The notes under the pieces are model-generated. The model was not told the origin of the DNA, searched no databases, and was given only the letters and a program-made list of their open reading frames with translations. From NCBI RefSeq assembly GCF_901709675.1, contig NC_051099.1, forward strand, positions 6,574,001 through 6,638,000: a stretch of DNA of 64,000 nucleotides, given 5' to 3'. Of this stretch, positions 39,001 through 64,000 are shown one piece after another. Position 1 is the stretch's first letter. Every line of letters begins with the position of its first letter. Both the position numbers and the translations under genes were made by a program. Source of the stretch: Syngnathus acus. Its lineage: Eukaryota; Chordata; Actinopteri; Syngnathiformes; Syngnathidae.

Positions 39001-39347
39001 TTTAACTTTTAAGCTAAAAAATTTGCATTTCCTCTTTCACAACTGTTTGGTTTTATTTCTGTGCTGGTTTTTTGTTTATAAATTTTTATGCGTAATACAT
39101 TTTAAATGAACGTCTTTTCCTTTTTTTTAATTCTTCAATTTACACACTACTTGCAAAGGCAGAATTTGCAACATACGTAGCTTTGGTGTTGGACCTGTCA
39201 GTGTGCCAAATCAAATGCAGGCTTTTTTTTTTTTCCTCTTCCTCTCCTCCTCATCAATATATTCTTGCTTTGCAGATTCTCTTTTTGGTTGCAACCACCT
39301 ATAATTATGCAGTCTTGCGGTTCCTGGGCAGGAAAGGCGTACGCTAA
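36012..39347 (+). CDS. plp1: Myelin proteolipid protein, DM20 form
   Basis: Four-pass membrane protein of compact myelin. Exons: 36012-36015, 37384-37570, 37662-37818, 38024-38201, 38431-38504, 38730-38795, 39276-39347; 738 nt, 245 residues. Exon 1 holds only ATG plus one base (ATGG|GTGAGT), the hallmark of PLP-family genes, and the 187, 157, 74 and 66-nt exon sizes equal those recalled for mammalian PLP1. The protein starts [22 protein letters not shown], has [20 protein letters not shown] in transmembrane segment 2, extracellular-loop cysteines, and ends [18 protein letters not shown]. The C terminus and CGCGHEAL favour PLP1 over GPM6A or GPM6B. No 105-bp PLP-specific extension follows exon 3. 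Which teleost plp1 paralogue this is cannot be settled. Confidence 0.94.
36016..37383 (+). other. plp1: plp1 intron 1
   Basis: A 1.37-kb intron follows the four-base coding part of exon 1. In mammals this intron is rich in oligodendrocyte enhancers. Here a 28-nt T run lies near 37220-37247. Open frames inside are not recognised. Confidence 0.75.
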
Positions 39348-39993
39348 GGGCTCAAGCATCACCTCCGTCGATGGCGTCCTCTGATTGTGAGATGGACAGT
39401 CAAGAGCCAATCCGGTTCCCTTGCTAGTACTGCATCCGGTAACTTTCCTCACCGCTGTGTCTTGTACGCGAACAACTTACAAAGAGATGAAAATTCCCAC
39501 CCTCCTCTGATGATTCTCTTGGCTTTGTTGTTCATTTGTCTTTTTGGTGACGTTTAGTGCCAGCGCTATTTTGATGTGTGGCATTTCAGGAATAATAAAC
39601 AGCTCACCTTGCAAAGACTAACTTGCCTTTTAGCCCTTTCGGTGCTTCGTGAAATATGCATTGGGTGCATGATAATGAGTTGGCTGCGTGTGTATGGATT
39701 GTGTGCTTTGAAAGTGAATGTACCAAAGTTGTCTGCAGCGTTTTGTTGTATCAGCCTGCCCACTGTCACTCACGTAATTGCTTTGTTTAAACACCACTGT
39801 GTGGGGGCGAAACAAAGCCATGTATTGGATATTGGAGGTGATGCCTCTAATGCTTACAATAACATTTCCATCTATAAACTCTGTTAAACCCGTCCGCCCG
39901 CTCTGAAACTTGAGCTTTGTCATGTGTGGGCATTTACAAAGAAATTAACTTGGGTGAGTTTACTGTAACCTCAAATTGCATGTTTTCAATAAA
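39348..39993 (+). other. plp1: plp1 3' UTR
   Basis: The stretch after the plp1 stop has AATAAA hexamers near 39594 and at 39988-39993; the second sits where a transcript end is plausible. No ORF on either strand resembles a known family. Confidence 0.6.
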
Positions 39994-41398
39994 ATTGTGT
40001 TTAATCAACACCGTTGTGTTATTTGTGCAGGGTCGGGAATTCGTATGGTAACTGAAGTTTTAGATCATGAGGATATAGTTTTTGTATATTAAAGTCAACC
40101 TTGTCATGAAGTGCACAACTGAGCAGGAGCAACAAGAGGGATGGCCTCTGGACTTTTGCACAATAATGTGTGGAAAATAAGGCACATGTTTGTATTGTCA
40201 GGCTACTCGTGCTTGTTTTCTTCATTAACGTTACAATGGGACCATCGTGAACATCGTCACCAGGACCGCCATCATCGCATTCTACATTATGGTGCTGAGC
40301 TGGTGCATCGACATCATCCTTCTCTAAAGTTGTGTGGGCAACCGGTTGATCTCCCACTGAGCTGTTTTCACTTTGTGTTCTTAATGCGATTGGTGATGGG
40401 CCGTATCAGCAGTTTCTTTGTTGTCTTCGGAAGCAAAGACAGAAACTGGTTGCTCAGCGGCTGAGATTGTGCCTCTGGGTGTTCCTTTGTTTCTCCATCT
40501 TGTATGACTTGATAGGAATTTGAAGCATCCTCACAGGGTTTTATAATAGACTGGTCGACACATTTGTCCTTATTTTTGGGTTCATCTAGTTCCACTTGTT
40601 TTTGTGTAGGCGGCCTGTCACATTATTTACTCATAAATATGCATTTTTTAAAAAACGATACCCTCTTTAAGCAACTGCTCATTGTTCATTTCTTCTGTTT
40701 TTAATTACTGGGAATATGACAAATTGAATTTTGAATTTCAGCGATTTTGCAGCCGGAAACGATCGACCTTTATTTTGAAACGCTATACTTTTATTTTGAA
40801 AGGCCGTTGATCCACTTCCAGGTTAGAAGAACCTTGACAGGGAAACAGGAAATTCTACCTTCTTTTCTACTCATTTGTTTTTGTTTTGTTTTTTTGTCGG
40901 TAACTAACTTTACGGCTGCGGAAGCATCAGTGGTCATTTTTATGTGGTTTATTTTATTTTTCATTATAAACTACGAAATCATTGTCTTTTGGGTCTCTTG
41001 TAATTTTATGTGCAGTAATTACGTTTAAGCCATCAAGTGGGGGCTGATGTACAATAATTTTCTCCATATCGACTGATTCCAAAGCATCAGTAAGTCATTT
41101 CAATATTTTATATTTTATAAATTTTAATAGTTGCTCATATTTGAATTTTAATAAATAAATATACATGCATCGAGATAGATGTTTTGTAAATCGAGACAAA
41201 TGCATTCTACATTATTACTTCTTGTCATGCATTCCGGTTCCTATCCAGAGTTGACATTCTTGTTTTTTTTACATATAGGTTACAGTATTGTTATTGTAGA
41301 TAGAAACCATGGATTGTGACAAACATCTCCTCTCTCTCTGTTTTTGTGGTGGAAAATAATTCAATCATCAGCTGTGTATTTTACTCCATCCTAGAAGC
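39994..41398. other. Intergenic region before the pogo-like gene
   Basis: This holds two charged minus-strand frames (about 40019-40357 and 40368-40620) of unknown nature. It also holds a candidate leader exon for the transposase-derived gene: a CCGGAAAC ETS-type word at about 40753 and a donor-like CTTCCAG|GTTAGA at about 40821. The acceptor-like tttactccatcctag ends at 41394. The intron and exon are only suggested. Confidence 0.45.
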
Positions 41399-42670
41399 AT
41401 GCCTTCAAGAAATCATCTTGACAAAATTGGAAGGAAGAAGAAAAAGAAATGGACAGAGGAAGCCATGGAGCATGCACTAATCGAGGTCAAGTCAGGGAGG
41501 TGCACTGTGAGAAAGGCAGCCAAGGAGTTTGGAGTCCCCAAATCCTCACTAGGGGACCGGGTCAGCGGACGGGTGACACCAGGAAGTCGTAGTGGGCCTG
41601 CTCAGCTTATAACATCTTCTGACGAGGAACTGTTGGTGGAGTTCTCCTTATACATGTCCAAGCACGGATTCCCGCTCACAAAGCAGCAGCTGGTATCATT
41701 TGCGTCTTCCATTTACAAGCGTCAACACAGACGGGTGGCCTTTTCGAAATTGGGTCAAACCTGGTGGCTCAACTTTAGGAGGCGTCAAGAAAAGAATATT
41801 ACGATTCAGCCAGCAGACAGTATTATCCGTGGTCGGATGGTTCATGTGAGGAAGGAAACATTGGATCATTTTTTTCACCTCCTGAGCTCTGTGGTGGAAG
41901 CTCACACGCTTGGGGACAAGCCTCACCGCATCTGGAATTGCAACGAGATGGGTTTTCAGCTGGCTCGGAAGAAGGCGGTTCTCTCCAAAGCTGCCAGTTT
42001 AGATTGCAAGTCAACGCCGGGCTCCAAGGACTACATCTCAGTCCTGGCTTGCTTCAACGCAGCAGGGAAGGATATCCCTCCATTTATCGTCTACTCCAAA
42101 TCCTACCCAGGAGGCGTGTGTTACAAGACGCAAGGACCGTCAGACGCCCTCTACGGGTGGTCGGATTCGGGATGCGCCACTTCGGAACTTTTCAAGAAGT
42201 GGTTCCTCAGACACTTCTTGCCGTATGCTCCTAAAGAGCGGCCTCTGCTGATCATTTTCGACGGCCACAAGTCACCCGTGAACCTGGAAGTGGTGGAGGC
42301 TGCCCGTAAGGAAGGCGTCGTCCTTGTGTGCCTGCCACCTCATTGCTCTCACATCCTGCAGCCGCTCGACGCGGGCCTATTTCCGCTTGTCAAGCGGCGG
42401 TTCGCCGCGCTCTTAGATCAGATGCACCCCACGAATGCGACTCTCTTTACAGTCAGCAAGAAAGACTTCTCGGGCGTGTTCAAAGAGGCGTATCTGGTGG
42501 CTAAAGAAGATGAGGGTATCAGGATAGTTCAGGAAAGTTTTAGGAAGTGCGGCATATACCCCGTGAGCCACTTTCAATGTAATGGCGACCTTTTGATGAC
42601 ATCATCGCACAACGTGGACCCTGAAGCATCAGGAGAGCATGTTGGAGGTCTTGCTGCGGCTGGACATTGA
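41399..42670 (+). CDS. Pogo/Tigger-type transposase-derived protein, intact single-exon ORF
   Basis: A 423-residue protein with the pogo-superfamily layout: a lysine-rich start, a pipsqueak-type helix-turn-helix (about residues 14-58, RKAAKEFGVPKSSLGDRV), a CENP-B-type second DNA-binding domain (about 70-135, SKHGFPLTKQQLVSFA ... WWLNFRRR) and a DDE_1 catalytic domain (about 150-390). In the family the first catalytic Asp lies in an NxDEtGf motif. Here the sequence is WNCNEMGF, with Asn at 182. The second (LLIIFDGHKS, D288) and third (HILQPLDAGLF, D324) acidic residues are present with family spacing of 35. No terminal inverted repeats or TA target duplication could be found nearby. The frame is fully open, so it may be a domesticated DNA-binding protein. 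A recently inactivated copy is the alternative. Confidence 0.85.
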   Translation: MPSRNHLDKIGRKKKKKWTEEAMEHALIEVKSGRCTVRKAAKEFGVPKSSLGDRVSGRVTPGSRSGPAQLITSSDEELLVEFSLYMSKHGFPLTKQQLVSFASSIYKRQHRRVAFSKLGQTWWLNFRRRQEKNITIQPADSIIRGRMVHVRKETLDHFFHLLSSVVEAHTLGDKPHRIWNCNEMGFQLARKKAVLSKAASLDCKSTPGSKDYISVLACFNAAGKDIPPFIVYSKSYPGGVCYKTQGPSDALYGWSDSGCATSELFKKWFLRHFLPYAPKERPLLIIFDGHKSPVNLEVVEAARKEGVVLVCLPPHCSHILQPLDAGLFPLVKRRFAALLDQMHPTNATLFTVSKKDFSGVFKEAYLVAKEDEGIRIVQESFRKCGIYPVSHFQCNGDLLMTSSHNVDPEASGEHVGGLAAAGH

Positions 42671-43550
42671 TCTGTTATTTACAAATATAAATGAACAACA
42701 GATTAGAAGTGCAATGATTCATCAACAAACAATTATTATTTTTGATTCAATTGTTTTTTTTTTGCTTAATTGTCCAAATCCATGGAATTTCAGTTTCAGT
42801 AAAGTAAATTGTAGTTCTCCATGAAAGGAGACTGATTTTCTTTGTGTTTAATCAAATTTGCTTTTAATTTGAAAATCTGTCAATAATATTTAAGCATTTT
42901 TCTGACATGTCACAGACCAAACCAGTGACCAAATCATCATTAATTTATCTTTGTACATTTTCTCACTGTCCATTTGAAACACATAATTCGACAAATCAAT
43001 CAATTATTAAAATAATTGTTTGTTGCAGCTCTGTACTGGATGATTATCAGAAAATGGAAGCTGCTATTTGCACTGATGACATGCATGTTCCAGAATGCAA
43101 TTTATGTATTTACTGACATGAGAAAATTTGCTGACAATGCTATGTTAGCATTTGTAAAAAAAAACAAAAAAACAAAAACAAAAAAAGTTTTTTACTGATC
43201 TCTCAATAGATCCAATATCATCATCGTACTGACATTGTTGAATTTGTTCTTGAACTTCCTCAGTTATTTGAATGCAGTTTCACACTGACAAAATAAAAAT
43301 GGATTAAATTATGTTGTCACTCTTGAATTAAAATTTATATTTCACTTTACACCCATAGAGCTTAGTCATAGCAAGAACATAAGGGTGAAATAACTTAATT
43401 TAATGTAAATGTAAGTAAAATAAAAAACAAATTACCTGGGTTTATACTGAATATGATTACAGATTAAAGACTACAATTTAAAATTTAAACTCGTGCAGTG
43501 TTTATTTAACAAAAGAAATTGTCACTTGCGTACATGTGACTAAGCTTTTG
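42671..43550. other. 3' flank of the pogo-like gene up to the cwc15 promoter
   Basis: About 880 bp of very AT-rich sequence contains an AATAAA at 43292-43297. It may be the 3' UTR of the preceding gene. No terminal repeat of a transposon was recognised. Confidence 0.6.
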
Positions 43551-43608
43551 CCGGAAGTGACGTATTTGTTGCGGAAGCTCATCCTTTCTACAGTGCGGTT
43601 GGATTGTT
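43551..43608 (+). promoter_or_regulatory. cwc15: cwc15 promoter and noncoding first exon
   Basis: CCGGAAGTGACGTA at 43551-43564 combines an ETS site with a CRE-like half, a typical TATA-less housekeeping promoter word. It is followed by a short leader ending at a strong donor, GTT|GTAAGT, at 43608/43609. The coding exon has its own acceptor (gtaaagcag) ending at 43945. Confidence 0.6.
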
Positions 43609-43956
43609 GTAAGTAAGACTGCTGCTTTATTTCTATTACTAGTTGCTAGCGTTTCGAAAGCAGACTTCATTGATAAACATGTTTTATTTTTTGTTGTTTG
43701 TATGGGATTTTCTTTCCATTCTGTGAAATAGCGTTGTTCAACTTTGGGTGCGTCGTTAGCATTACAAGCTAGCAAACGTCTGTGATAGTCAGTAGTAATG
43801 TAGCCATAAATCCTTTATGGCATGATTATATTTTTTCATGACTTGATTTCGAATCACAATTGTGTCAGTGCTGTTCTATTACGAAACTCTTGAGATTCAG
43901 TCAATTCTGTGTCATTTATTGTCGTTCAATTGCCGTGTAAAGCAGAGCCGTCCACG

Positions 43957-44836
43957 ATGACTACTGCTGCAAGACCAACATTTGAACCCGCCAGAGGAGG
44001 GCGAGGAAAAGGAGAAGGAGATTTGAGTGCACTGTCAAAGCAATATTCAAGTCGAGATCTTCCCGGTCACACAAAGATCAAGTATAGGTCAGTAAATAAA
44101 TATACTCAAGCAGCATATTTTATATACTCATCTACAAGTGCTTACAGGAAATACACTTTTTCAAATCTTCTGTTGTGTGTTCTGTCTGTTAGGCAGCCAA
44201 CTCAGGATGCTCCTGAGGAGGTGCGTGCCCGTGACTTCCGCAGGGAGTTGGAGGAGAGGGAGCGTGTAGCTGTGCGTGAAAAGACAAGAGAGAGGGGACC
44301 AAGAGGTTAGTAAAGTTTACCCTTGGCACTCTGTCTTACACTGGTTTATAATTCATTCTTGATTGTCCAGAGCACACCACATCCTCTTCTTCATCCTCCT
44401 CGTCTTCAAAGAGACCCAGACTGGATCAAATTCCAGCAGCTAATCTCGATGCGGACGATCCCCTTACCGAGGTATGTACCGCACTCATCCCTCAAGACTG
44501 ACAGCATGCGCACAAAGCCGCTTCAGTCACAATTGTGTTTATTTGTGAAAAGGATGACGACGATGACAACTCTGAGGACGATAGCGATGATGATGACACC
44601 GCAGCACTTCTCGCAGAACTGGAGAAGATTAAGAAAGAGCGAGCTGAAGATCAAGAACGCAGGGTCGACTATCAATTTACAAAAAATATTTGAATGCTCT
44701 AGTTCGATTTCATGTTTTTAGATCTGCATTTGCATATTTCTCCATCTTAGGACCGGGAGCAAAAAGCAGAGGAGGAGAGGATCCGAATGGAGAATATATT
44801 AAGTGGCAATCCATTGATTAATTTGGCAGGACAGCA

Positions 44837-44868
<32 letters not shown>

Positions 44869-45135
44869 AGCAGCAACAACAACAAATCGCTCAGGCTCAG
44901 AACACATTCAAGGTCAAGAGAAGGTAATGCAGACATGTGCCATGTTTTTTTTTTTTCTACAATTAATGCTTACCTTCAACAACTGATCGAATAATTTCTA
45001 TCCAGGTGGGATGATGATGTGGTGTTTAAGAACTGCGCAAAAGGATTGGACAAAGCACGCAAAGAGAAACGCTTCATCAATGATACGCTGCGCTCTGAGT
45101 TTCACAAGAAATTTATGGAAAAATATGTCAAGTAG
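43957..45135 (+). CDS. cwc15: Spliceosome-associated protein CWC15
   Basis: Small intrinsically disordered component of the Prp19/NineTeen-associated spliceosome. Exons: 43957-44087, 44193-44305, 44371-44471, 44553-44663, 44751-44923, 45006-45135; 759 nt, 252 residues. The protein opens [20 protein letters not shown] and has the conserved [20 protein letters not shown], a serine tract, [20 protein letters not shown], a long acidic run, a helical [16 protein letters not shown] segment and the invariant [15 protein letters not shown] end. It is longer than the recalled human protein (229), mainly because of an 18-glutamine tract encoded at 44833-44886. The exon 4 donor is GTCGAC, a weak but frame-consistent site. 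An AATAAA lies at 45220-45225. Confidence 0.96.
44833..44886 (+). repeat. cwc15: Coding CAG/CAA tract (18 Gln) in cwc15
   Basis: The order is five CAG, five CAA, four CAG and four CAA, encoding 18 consecutive glutamines between LAGQ and IAQAQ. The recalled human CWC15 has no such tract at this place. Confidence 0.9.
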
Positions 45136-45544
45136 ACTGTGAAGTGTATTCCTGTGATTTCTTTTTTTTTTAGTTTACAGTAGTTACCCTCTGTAGCGAG
45201 GATGATCTGTTGTCATTGAAATAAAATTTCTTTAATCATGTATATAAATGTGAGCGCCATAATTAAAGATCGTAAAACATACAATTAAGCTTCGTGAACA
45301 TGTTTTTATATACATTTATTATTTTTAAAGAACTTGTTTTCACGAAAGGCTGCAAGTCTTATTTTGTCCGCCAGAGGGCACTGTATATCTATTTTTCCCT
45401 TTTAGAGCGAGTGAGGCTGCTGGGAAAACATGGCAGCTTCCGTTTGTTGCTGGTTTTAATACTGTCAGACTAGTGGAGGATTAGATATACTTGCAACTCC
45501 ACTGCAGCCAACGATCTTCATCCAACAAAAGAGAACAGAACAAC
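45136..45544 (+). other. cwc15 3' UTR and mtmr2 promoter/leader
   Basis: This 409-bp gap contains the cwc15 AATAAA (45220-45225), a CTCF-like CCGCCAGAGGGCACTG at 45368-45383, a YY1-like AACATGGCAGC word near 45427, and the mtmr2 leader that runs to the ATG at 45545. Confidence 0.6.
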
Positions 45545-48899
<3,355 letters not shown>

Positions 48900-49579
48900 C
48901 CGTACTTCTTTCCTATTGGAGGCTGGTGTACATTGTCAGTCTTGCAAGGCTTCTTGGCGAGAAGTAGTTTCCAGACAGTACTTTTAGGTTTTGTTCTCCT
49001 AAAATGTTACCCTGGTTTTATAACTATGCCCCACGCACTACATGAGAACATCTATTTTGAAAACAATACAGTTGAAGCTAGTGTAAAGTTGTTCTCTGGC
49101 TAACGATTAATTGAGCATCAAAATTCCACTTTTGTTGGAATTGTTTTTCAAACCTGTTCTTTTTGCGACCAAATATTGGCTTGATTGTGTGCACCATTCC
49201 TCTTTGTTGACATGGTCAACATTATTTATTGTTTTGTAATCAATTTTTATTTCAGTTTCAAACAGGCTCTGCTCATTCAATTACTCATAATTGTAATATG
49301 GGGCAATTCTGTTTTTTAAAAGTAGCTGCCAACATGCTTTATAATCATGGAGTTGCCAGTATATTAGCAGTGTGTAATACAGATAATAATTTGCAGCAAC
49401 ATCCAGTTCAACTAATCTGAAAGATTCTGTGCCTAAATTACCTAAAAGTATTAACTATGAACTATATGTCAAGTATATTTTAACCTTTGACCATTGCTAA
49501 TGATAGTGAAACCCGAAGGAGATTAGTGATGATAATCTCAGGTTTGTTGCCTTATGTTGTGCCTTTCTCCCATAATAAA
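48900..49579 (+). other. mtmr2: mtmr2 3' UTR
   Basis: AT-rich sequence after the stop ends at an AATAAA at 49574-49579. No coding exon is present. Confidence 0.65.
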
Positions 49580-52862
<3,283 letters not shown>

Positions 52863-53580
52863 CAATTTGCTGACCCTCGGTTGCCAACGCAAGAGTAACT
52901 TCACTTTCAAAACTGTGAAAGTCCATGTTTCCTCTTCGCCATCAACAACAAACGCTTCTTTGTTGGTCGAACCAGAAAACGTGTCATCACGTGGAAACAA
53001 AGAACAAACAAAATCTCTCTCCAAAACACCAACATATTTTAGATATTTTTAGGTGACCTTTTTTTTGGACTGTAGAATGCATCTTGGATGAGGGACGGAA
53101 CCTTCATTCACTACCACTGCCAGGTGAAACAAAAGAGATCAAACAAAATCCGCCGGATTTTTTTAATGGGTGTTACGCTCTACTTTTTTTATTTATTCAA
53201 CTGTATTTCTTACCTTTTTTGGTCTGGATTTCCGCACACAACATACTACAAGAATATCCCACATTTGGGACATTATATTTTTCTAAATGATTGCAGGGGA
53301 TAAGTTCTCCTGAATGGAGAGACTGTGCAACTTTACAATGTATGCAAACATGGAGTGTGACCAGCCGTTGTATATTTTAACTCTTGCTTGTATCTGTTTT
53401 AGCGAGTACAGTTTGTGTATGGTGAGGCCAGTTGTAATTATGATTTATATTGGATGCTTTTTAAAGAAAACACTCCCTTCACGTTTCATCGGGCTGGTTT
53501 CATACTGTACTGTCACAGAACACTTTTGTATTTTTTTCCCCCCAGACCAAGTGTTTTAAAAGCAATTAAAACTGGCTAAA
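52863..53580 (+). other. fam76b: fam76b 3' UTR
   Basis: Non-coding sequence after the stop, ending near the ATTAAA at 53565-53570. Short open frames here show no family resemblance. Confidence 0.6.
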
Positions 53581-54427
53581 CTGCCCTCTCTCTTATCTGT
53601 TTTAATCTCTAAGCGTTTTATTTTCCAATTACTGTTGACATGATTTTAATATTAGAAACACAAAATAATGGTTGACAGTCATGGGACAGCTCAGCCTATC
53701 CAAGTGAGTTTGGATTTAAAAAAAAAAACACACACAAATACTTCACATACATTATAAAAACAAAAACATACATCCATGATAATCGAATGCAATTAGACAG
53801 TTGCTCCTTCTGATGTCCCGGATTTGGCCACATAGGGGCAATATAAGATCACGTATCGGTAGTCTTCTTCTCGTCTGTCGTCCTATTTTCAAACGCGAGA
53901 CATGAGCCGCATCGCCCCCTATGGGTTGGAATTTTGGTTTGGTTACACCGGAAATAATTGTCCAGCTTCCGGTTTACATGAGTGTTGCTAAATGACGAGC
54001 TGCCGCAATCTTTAAGCGGACGCTTTTTAAATAGCAACAAATACACTCTTAAGTTACTAAGGACTGCAACGTAATTTACAATTTATTTAGTGTTTCGTAA
54101 AACCTTTCAAAACCGGGGCCGAAGAAATACATCGCCTCGGCGCGATGTTGTTAGCAAATGTGTCAATGTTTTATTGACACATTGAACCGTAATATTGCTG
54201 GCTAGCACAGCGTCTGTAAAATACTGAACAGGTTTATTATTAAGCCCCTTGGGAACAAATTGGATAGAAATCCCGTAAGGTAAGAGGAAACTGCTGTTTT
54301 AATCGCAGCTAACCTGTTACCGTCAGCAAAAGTTAAACCTGCATAATCATCAGAAATATGTTTTACATAAGTTTAAGCTATATTAGTACTTGTGTAATGT
54401 TTCCAATGATAACATTGTTTTCTCAGA
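53581..54427 (+). promoter_or_regulatory. taf1: taf1 promoter and noncoding leader
   Basis: Two ETS-type sites face each other: ACCGGAAAT at 53947-53955 and CTTCCGGTT at 53966-53974. A noncoding exon appears to end at CGTAAG|GTAAGA (54279/54280), and the coding exon follows the acceptor ttgttttctcag ending at 54426. No TATA box is evident near the ETS pair. Confidence 0.5.
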
Positions 54428-63887
<9,460 letters not shown>

Positions 63888-64000
63888 GTATGGAGCGAGA
63901 GTCAGTAATCAGGCTTGTTCCACCTCTCGCCAGTCCATCCTCTGATTATCATGCTTGTCGAGTTTGTAGAGTCATTGGGCATTCTCACTGAGAGGTTGTA
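63888..64000 (+). other. taf1: taf1 intron at the right edge
   Basis: This follows the donor GGGCAG|GTATGG at 63887. The remaining 113 bases hold no further exon, so taf1 continues beyond the window. Confidence 0.8.

Noticed and set aside
36012-39347. Assignment of the tetraspan gene to gpm6a or gpm6b
   Set aside because: The C terminus ([14 protein letters not shown]), the HEALTQTE loop and the exon sizes fit PLP1/DM20.
41399-42670. Calling the pogo-like ORF an active autonomous transposon
   Set aside because: The first catalytic Asp is Asn and no terminal inverted repeats or target duplication were found by eye.

Overview
This is nuclear DNA of a vertebrate, almost certainly a teleost fish. 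The protein-coding genes are split into many exons with short GT-AG introns, the encoded proteins match vertebrate families, the proteolipid gene has the DM20 form without the tetrapod 105-bp extension, and dinucleotide and homopolymer repeats are frequent. The species cannot be read from the sequence. Exon boundaries below were placed by hand from splice consensus, reading frame and recalled vertebrate proteins. Each joined coding sequence was checked to stay in frame.

Layout: 232-13513 (minus) holds the first eight coding exons of an AMPA receptor subunit gene, gria3, which runs off the left edge. 16361-20720 (minus) is cchcr1, a centrosome and P-body coiled-coil protein whose 3' end looks damaged. 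23100-32515 (plus) is nlgn3, a postsynaptic adhesion molecule. 36012-39347 (plus) is plp1/DM20, a myelin tetraspan. 41399-42670 (plus) is an intact single-exon pogo/Tigger-type transposase-derived gene. 43957-45135 (plus) is cwc15, a spliceosome component. 45545-48899 (plus) is mtmr2, a phosphoinositide 3-phosphatase. 50272-52862 (plus) is fam76b. 54428-63887 (plus) is taf1, the largest TFIID subunit, which runs off the right edge.

The left half holds neural genes with long introns (gria3, nlgn3, plp1). The right half is a dense block of same-strand housekeeping genes with small intergenic gaps and, in places, ETS-type promoter motifs. The genes do not form one pathway. Human orthologues of gria3, nlgn3, plp1 and taf1 are X-linked, while those of cwc15, mtmr2 and fam76b sit together at 11q21, so the window mixes two ancestral blocks.

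No bacterial-style system, CRISPR array, tRNA or rRNA was seen. The most notable observations are the pogo-like gene with an Asn in place of the first catalytic Asp, an apparent tandem exon duplication in taf1, in-frame candidate microexons in taf1 and mtmr2, and the disrupted reading frame at the end of cchcr1.
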